A DNA stretch of 7,945 nucleotides. Origin: Clostridia bacterium. Its GTDB lineage: Bacteria; Bacillota; Clostridia; Oscillospirales; Acutalibacteraceae. The first letter of the stretch is position 1; each line of letters starts with the position of its first letter. Location of the stretch: contig JAGBSR010000059.1 in assembly GCA_017631745.1 (NCBI GenBank), forward strand, positions 1 to 7,945, read 5' to 3'. The position numbers and the translations under genes were made by a program. The notes below the pieces were generated by a model. That model ran no database searches. It saw nothing but the letters and a program-made list of their open reading frames with translations, and was not told the origin of the DNA. Shown piece by piece: positions 5,038 to 7,945 of the stretch.

Positions 5038-5682
5038 ATGCCCGGATATAAATATATTATATGGGATTGGAACGGTACAATACTCGATGACCTGCAGATG
5101 AATTTTGAGGTTGAAAACACATTGCTTTCAAGACGCGGAAGAAAGCTTATTAAAGATATCGACGAGTATCACGAGAAGTTTCAGTTTCCGATTATCAGGT
5201 TTTACGAAAGCCTCGACTTCGATCTTGAAAATGAAAAGTTCGAGGACATTGCAAGAGAATATGTGCTGGAATTTGATGAAAGATTTTATGAGCTTGAGGT
5301 TTTTCCTGATGCGGAAAGTATAATAAGAGAGTTCAAATATAAGGGAATCGAGCAGATTATACTCTCACAGACAGAGCAGAGATGGCTTGAAAAGCAGGTG
5401 AGTTATCACGATATGGCTTATCTCTTCACCGACCTTTTAGGTGCAAGAGATATCTATGTCAAGGGCAAGGTGGGCATCGCTCTTGAATGGATAACAAAAA
5501 ACAACATCGACACTGCTCAGGTGCTTATGGTGGGCGACACTCTTCACGACTTTGAGGTTGCCGAAACCTTAGGTTGTGACTGCATTCTCATTGCAAGAGG
5601 GCATCAGCCGAAAGAAAAACTGCTGACCACAGGTGCAGTTGTTTTAGATACCATAGAAGAACTCAGAAGGATGGTAATATAA
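5038..5682 (+). CDS. HAD-superfamily hydrolase, phosphoglycolate phosphatase-like
   Basis: A 214-residue HAD phosphatase. Motif I is WDWNGTILDD at 9-18, with D10 as the nucleophile; the +2 position is N12 rather than the usual acid/base Asp. Motif II is S110 in IILSQTEQ, the motif III lysine is K142 or K144 in YVKGKVG, and motif IV is VGDTLHDFE at 165-173 (D167 and D171 for magnesium). The alpha-helical cap lies between about 18 and 90, as in phosphoglycolate phosphatase and beta-phosphoglucomutase relatives. The start is well supported by TAAGGAG 6 bases upstream. It lies 23 bases after the ACP gene and its TAA stop is followed immediately by the glycerate kinase ATG, so the three are probably one transcript. 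The substrate is not predictable from sequence; a small phosphorylated acid such as phosphoglycolate would fit the neighbour. Confidence 0.88.
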   Translation: MPGYKYIIWDWNGTILDDLQMNFEVENTLLSRRGRKLIKDIDEYHEKFQFPIIRFYESLDFDLENEKFEDIAREYVLEFDERFYELEVFPDAESIIREFKYKGIEQIILSQTEQRWLEKQVSYHDMAYLFTDLLGARDIYVKGKVGIALEWITKNNIDTAQVLMVGDTLHDFEVAETLGCDCILIARGHQPKEKLLTTGAVVLDTIEELRRMVI

Positions 5683-6789
5683 ATGAAGAAGATAGTTATT
5701 GCTCCTGATTCTTTTAAGGGTACACTGTCGTCTCTTGAAGTCTGCAATATTGTTAAAAAGTCACTGCTTGAGGAAAGAGAAGAACTTGAAATTATTGAAG
5801 TGCCCATAGCTGACGGCGGTGAGGGAATGACGGAAAGCTTTATGTGTGCATTCCCGGGCAGTGAAAAGGTTGAGCTTAAGGCCAAGAGTCCCCTTGGCAG
5901 AGATATAGATGTTTATTATGCCATAGTGTCAGGAGATACAGCAGTTATCGAAATGGCAATGGCGTCAGGCGTAACAATAGAAAAACAAAACGATGCTATG
6001 AGAGCATCTACATACGGCACAGGACAGATAATTAAGCACGCCCTTGACAAGGGTATAAGAAAGTTCTTCTTAGGCATCGGCGGCAGTGCAACAACCGACG
6101 GAGGTATCGGCTGCGTGGCAGCTCTCGGAGGCAAGTTCCTCGATAAAGACGGCAATACGGTTGCTCTTTGTGGTCAGGGACTTTCAGATATAGTCACCGT
6201 TGATTTGTCAGAACTCGACAGCAGAATAAAAGAAAGTGAAATCACTGTCCTTTGTGATGTTAAAAATCCTCTTTACGGCAAAAACGGCGCCGCATATATT
6301 TTTGGACCTCAGAAGGGTGCTGACAAAAATCAGGTGGAGCTTCTCGATGCAGGGCTTAAGAATCTGGCCGATATTTCGGCAGAGTACCTGAAAAAAGATT
6401 TTTCACAGCTTGAGGGTACGGGCGCAGCAGGCGGACTCGGATTTGCTCTTGTGGCTTTTTTAGGCGGTACTCTCAAAGGTGGTATAGACCATATTCTCGA
6501 TATGCTTTCATTTGATGAAAAAGTCAAAGACGCCGACCTTGTTATAACAGGTGAGGGCAAAATGGATTCTCAGAGCCTTATGGGAAAACTGCCATTCGGT
6601 GTGGCTAAGAGATGCGCCCACACAAGGGTTGCGGCTATTGTGGGGCTGAACACTGCCGATGAAAAACTCATAGACGAGCTCGGAATTTCACAGGTGGTAG
6701 AAACCAATCCCTTGCATCTACCTTTTGAACAGGTAAAAGCTACTGCAAGAGAGGATTTGTTCGTTGCTGCGAAAAAAATTATTATATGA
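5683..6789 (+). CDS. Glycerate kinase, type II (GlxK/GarK family)
   Basis: A 368-residue enzyme that phosphorylates D-glycerate with ATP; GarK/GlxK members form 2-phosphoglycerate, which enters lower glycolysis. The family signatures are all present: IAPDSFKGTLSS at 6-17, PIADGGEGM at 41-49, STYGTG at 109-114, GIGGSATTDGGIG at 131-143, GAAGGLGFAL at about 247-256 and VITGEGKMDSQSL at about 287-299. The length is close to the family norm. The ATG follows the HAD stop codon with no gap; AGAAGG inside the end of the HAD gene (5665-5670) is a weak, slightly distant ribosome binding site, so translational coupling is likely. No glyoxylate carboligase, tartronate semialdehyde reductase or sugar-acid dehydratase gene is visible nearby, so the glycerate source is unknown. 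No clear terminator follows, and read-through into the downstream dehydrogenase is possible. Confidence 0.95.
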   Translation: MKKIVIAPDSFKGTLSSLEVCNIVKKSLLEEREELEIIEVPIADGGEGMTESFMCAFPGSEKVELKAKSPLGRDIDVYYAIVSGDTAVIEMAMASGVTIEKQNDAMRASTYGTGQIIKHALDKGIRKFFLGIGGSATTDGGIGCVAALGGKFLDKDGNTVALCGQGLSDIVTVDLSELDSRIKESEITVLCDVKNPLYGKNGAAYIFGPQKGADKNQVELLDAGLKNLADISAEYLKKDFSQLEGTGAAGGLGFALVAFLGGTLKGGIDHILDMLSFDEKVKDADLVITGEGKMDSQSLMGKLPFGVAKRCAHTRVAAIVGLNTADEKLIDELGISQVVETNPLHLPFEQVKATAREDLFVAAKKIII

Positions 6790-6814
6790 TATTGCAAAAA
6801 ATCGGCAACAACTA

Positions 6815-6858
6815 TTGATTTATTTTCAATTTTATGGCTTAATATAAAGTGATATTAA
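6815..6858 (+). promoter_or_regulatory. Weak promoter candidate and inverted repeat before mmsA
   Basis: The 92-base gap between the glycerate kinase and the dehydrogenase holds TTGATT (6815-6820) and TAATAT (6840-6845), with a long 19-base spacer. A perfect inverted repeat TTAATAT-N6-ATATTAA (6839-6858) overlaps the -10 candidate and could be an operator. The region is very AT-rich, so both may be chance. Confidence 0.3.
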
Positions 6859-6881
6859 AAATATTTAAGGAGTTAACCAAA

Positions 6882-7945
6882 ATGGAACAGATCAAAAGAT
6901 TAAAGTATTTCATTGACGGTGAATGGGTAGAGTCAAAGACTGAAAAATATATGCCCGTTTACAACCCCAGCACAGGTGAAGTTATCGCTGAAACACCCTG
7001 CTGTACTTCAGAAGAAGTTGAAGCAGCAATTGCTTCAGCTAAGGCAGCATTCCCTGCTTGGTCAAACACACCTGTTATGAAGAGAGTTCAGGTTCTCTAT
7101 AAATTCCGTGAGCTTCTCATTGAACATATGGATGAGCTCACAGTTCTTTGCGCTACAGAACACGGCAAGGTTCTTTCAGAAGCAAAGGGTGACATCCTCA
7201 AGGTTAAGGAGCCCGTTGAACATGCACTCAGCGCTCCCTCACTTCTTATGGGCGATGCTATGAGAGACACATCAAACGGCTATGACACAACTCTCTATTA
7301 TGAACCCATCGGTGTTTGCGCAGGTATCGTACCCTTCAACTTCCCCGGTATGATTCCTATGGGCTGGATGGTTCCCTGCTGTATCGCTGCAGGTAACACA
7401 ATGGTACTCAAGCTCGCTTCAATGACACCTATGACAGCAATGAGACTTAACGAGCTTCTTTATGAAGCTGGTCTTCCCAAGGGTGTAGTTAACCTTGTAA
7501 CATGCTCAAGAGTTGAAGCTGACCTTTTCCTCAAGCATCCTGATGTTAAGGCTATCACTTTCGTTGGTTCAACAAAGGTTGGTCTTCACGTATATAAAGA
7601 AGCTTCAGCAACAGGCAAGAGAGTTCAGGCTCTTTGCGAAGCTAAAAACCACGCTCTTGTACTCGAAGACGCTGCTCTCGAGAGATCAGCTAGAGGTATC
7701 ATCAACTCCTCATTCGGTTGCGCAGGTGAAAGATGTATGGCTCTCCCCGTAGTTGTTGCTCAGGAAAGCATTGCTGATAAGCTCGTAGCTCTTCTCAAGC
7801 AGTATGCTATGGAACTCAAGCTCGGTCCTGCATATGCTGAAGATTCAACTCTCGGCCCCGTTGTTACAGGCGAACACAAGCAGAGCGTTATCAACTGGAT
7901 CAACAAGGGTATCGAAGAGGGCGCAACTCTCGTTCTCGACGGTAG
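6882..7945 (+). CDS. mmsA: CoA-acylating methylmalonate-semialdehyde dehydrogenase, partial at the 3' end
   Basis: The first 354 residues of an aldehyde dehydrogenase of about 490; the frame is open to the right edge. Family members convert methylmalonate or malonate semialdehyde with NAD and CoA to propionyl- or acetyl-CoA, in valine or myo-inositol breakdown. Visible features are FIDGEWVES near the start, PFNFPGMIPMGWMVP with active-site N153, VLKLAS with K177, the NAD-binding FVGST at 227-231, RVQALCEAKNH at 247-257 and GCAGERCMA with catalytic C285. RVQA...AKNH and GERCMA mark the MmsA/IolA (ALDH6) group, which lacks the general-base Glu of hydrolytic ALDHs; here that position is A250. 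C252-E253 replaces the glycines usual in this loop, and KLAS replaces KPSE. AAGGAG (6867-6872) lies 9 bases before the ATG. Codon use is strongly biased, suggesting high expression. Other valine or inositol genes are not in view, so the physiological substrate is uncertain. Confidence 0.93.
   Translation, partial: MEQIKRLKYFIDGEWVESKTEKYMPVYNPSTGEVIAETPCCTSEEVEAAIASAKAAFPAWSNTPVMKRVQVLYKFRELLIEHMDELTVLCATEHGKVLSEAKGDILKVKEPVEHALSAPSLLMGDAMRDTSNGYDTTLYYEPIGVCAGIVPFNFPGMIPMGWMVPCCIAAGNTMVLKLASMTPMTAMRLNELLYEAGLPKGVVNLVTCSRVEADLFLKHPDVKAITFVGSTKVGLHVYKEASATGKRVQALCEAKNHALVLEDAALERSARGIINSSFGCAGERCMALPVVVAQESIADKLVALLKQYAMELKLGPAYAEDSTLGPVVTGEHKQSVINWINKGIEEGATLVLDG

Noticed and set aside
7513..7752. 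Plus-strand 79-residue open frame inside mmsA
   Set aside because: It is an out-of-frame shadow; the in-frame dehydrogenase motifs, including catalytic Cys285, run through this stretch.

Overview
The window looks like chromosomal DNA of a spore-forming, low-to-moderate-GC member of the Clostridia, most likely a gut Ruminococcus/Oscillospiraceae-type bacterium. The reasons are a clear spoIIR gene, AGGAG-type ribosome binding sites in front of most genes, sigma-A-like promoters, and codon choice in the edge genes typical of well-expressed genes in that group. The genus is inferred; only the sporulation gene is strong evidence.

Layout, left to right. (1) Positions 2-718: the 3' part of a coiled-coil protein of unknown function, running in from the left edge and closed by a strong hairpin terminator. 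(2) 802-2391: a divergent pair, a TetR-family regulator (minus) and a CDF-type zinc/cation efflux pump (plus), sharing a 150-base control region with overlapping face-to-face promoter candidates and several short inverted repeats. The arrangement recalls the SczA-CzcD zinc-resistance pair of Streptococcus pneumoniae. (3) 2392-2522: a convergent intergenic region with a bidirectional terminator and a two-hairpin palindromic element that may be a dispersed repeat. (4) 2523-4623, minus strand: a geranylgeranyl-reductase-like FAD oxidoreductase with its own good promoter, preceded by spoIIR, the forespore signalling protein of sporulation. (5) 4781-6789, plus strand: a tight three-gene operon of an orphan acyl carrier protein, a HAD-family phosphatase and a type II glycerate kinase. 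(6) 6882 to the right edge: the 5' two-thirds of a CoA-acylating methylmalonate-semialdehyde dehydrogenase (MmsA/IolA type).

The metal unit (TetR plus CDF) is self-contained. The ACP-HAD-glycerate kinase operon probably handles small phosphorylated acids; why it starts with an ACP is unclear. The MmsA-like enzyme has its own leader and may be transcribed separately. There are no tRNAs, rRNAs, CRISPR arrays, insertion sequences or phage genes that I can see. Most of the window is ordinary core genome. The parts worth a second look are the TetR-CDF control region, the palindromic element at 2467-2509, the ACP-led operon, and unusual residues in the flavoprotein and the dehydrogenase.
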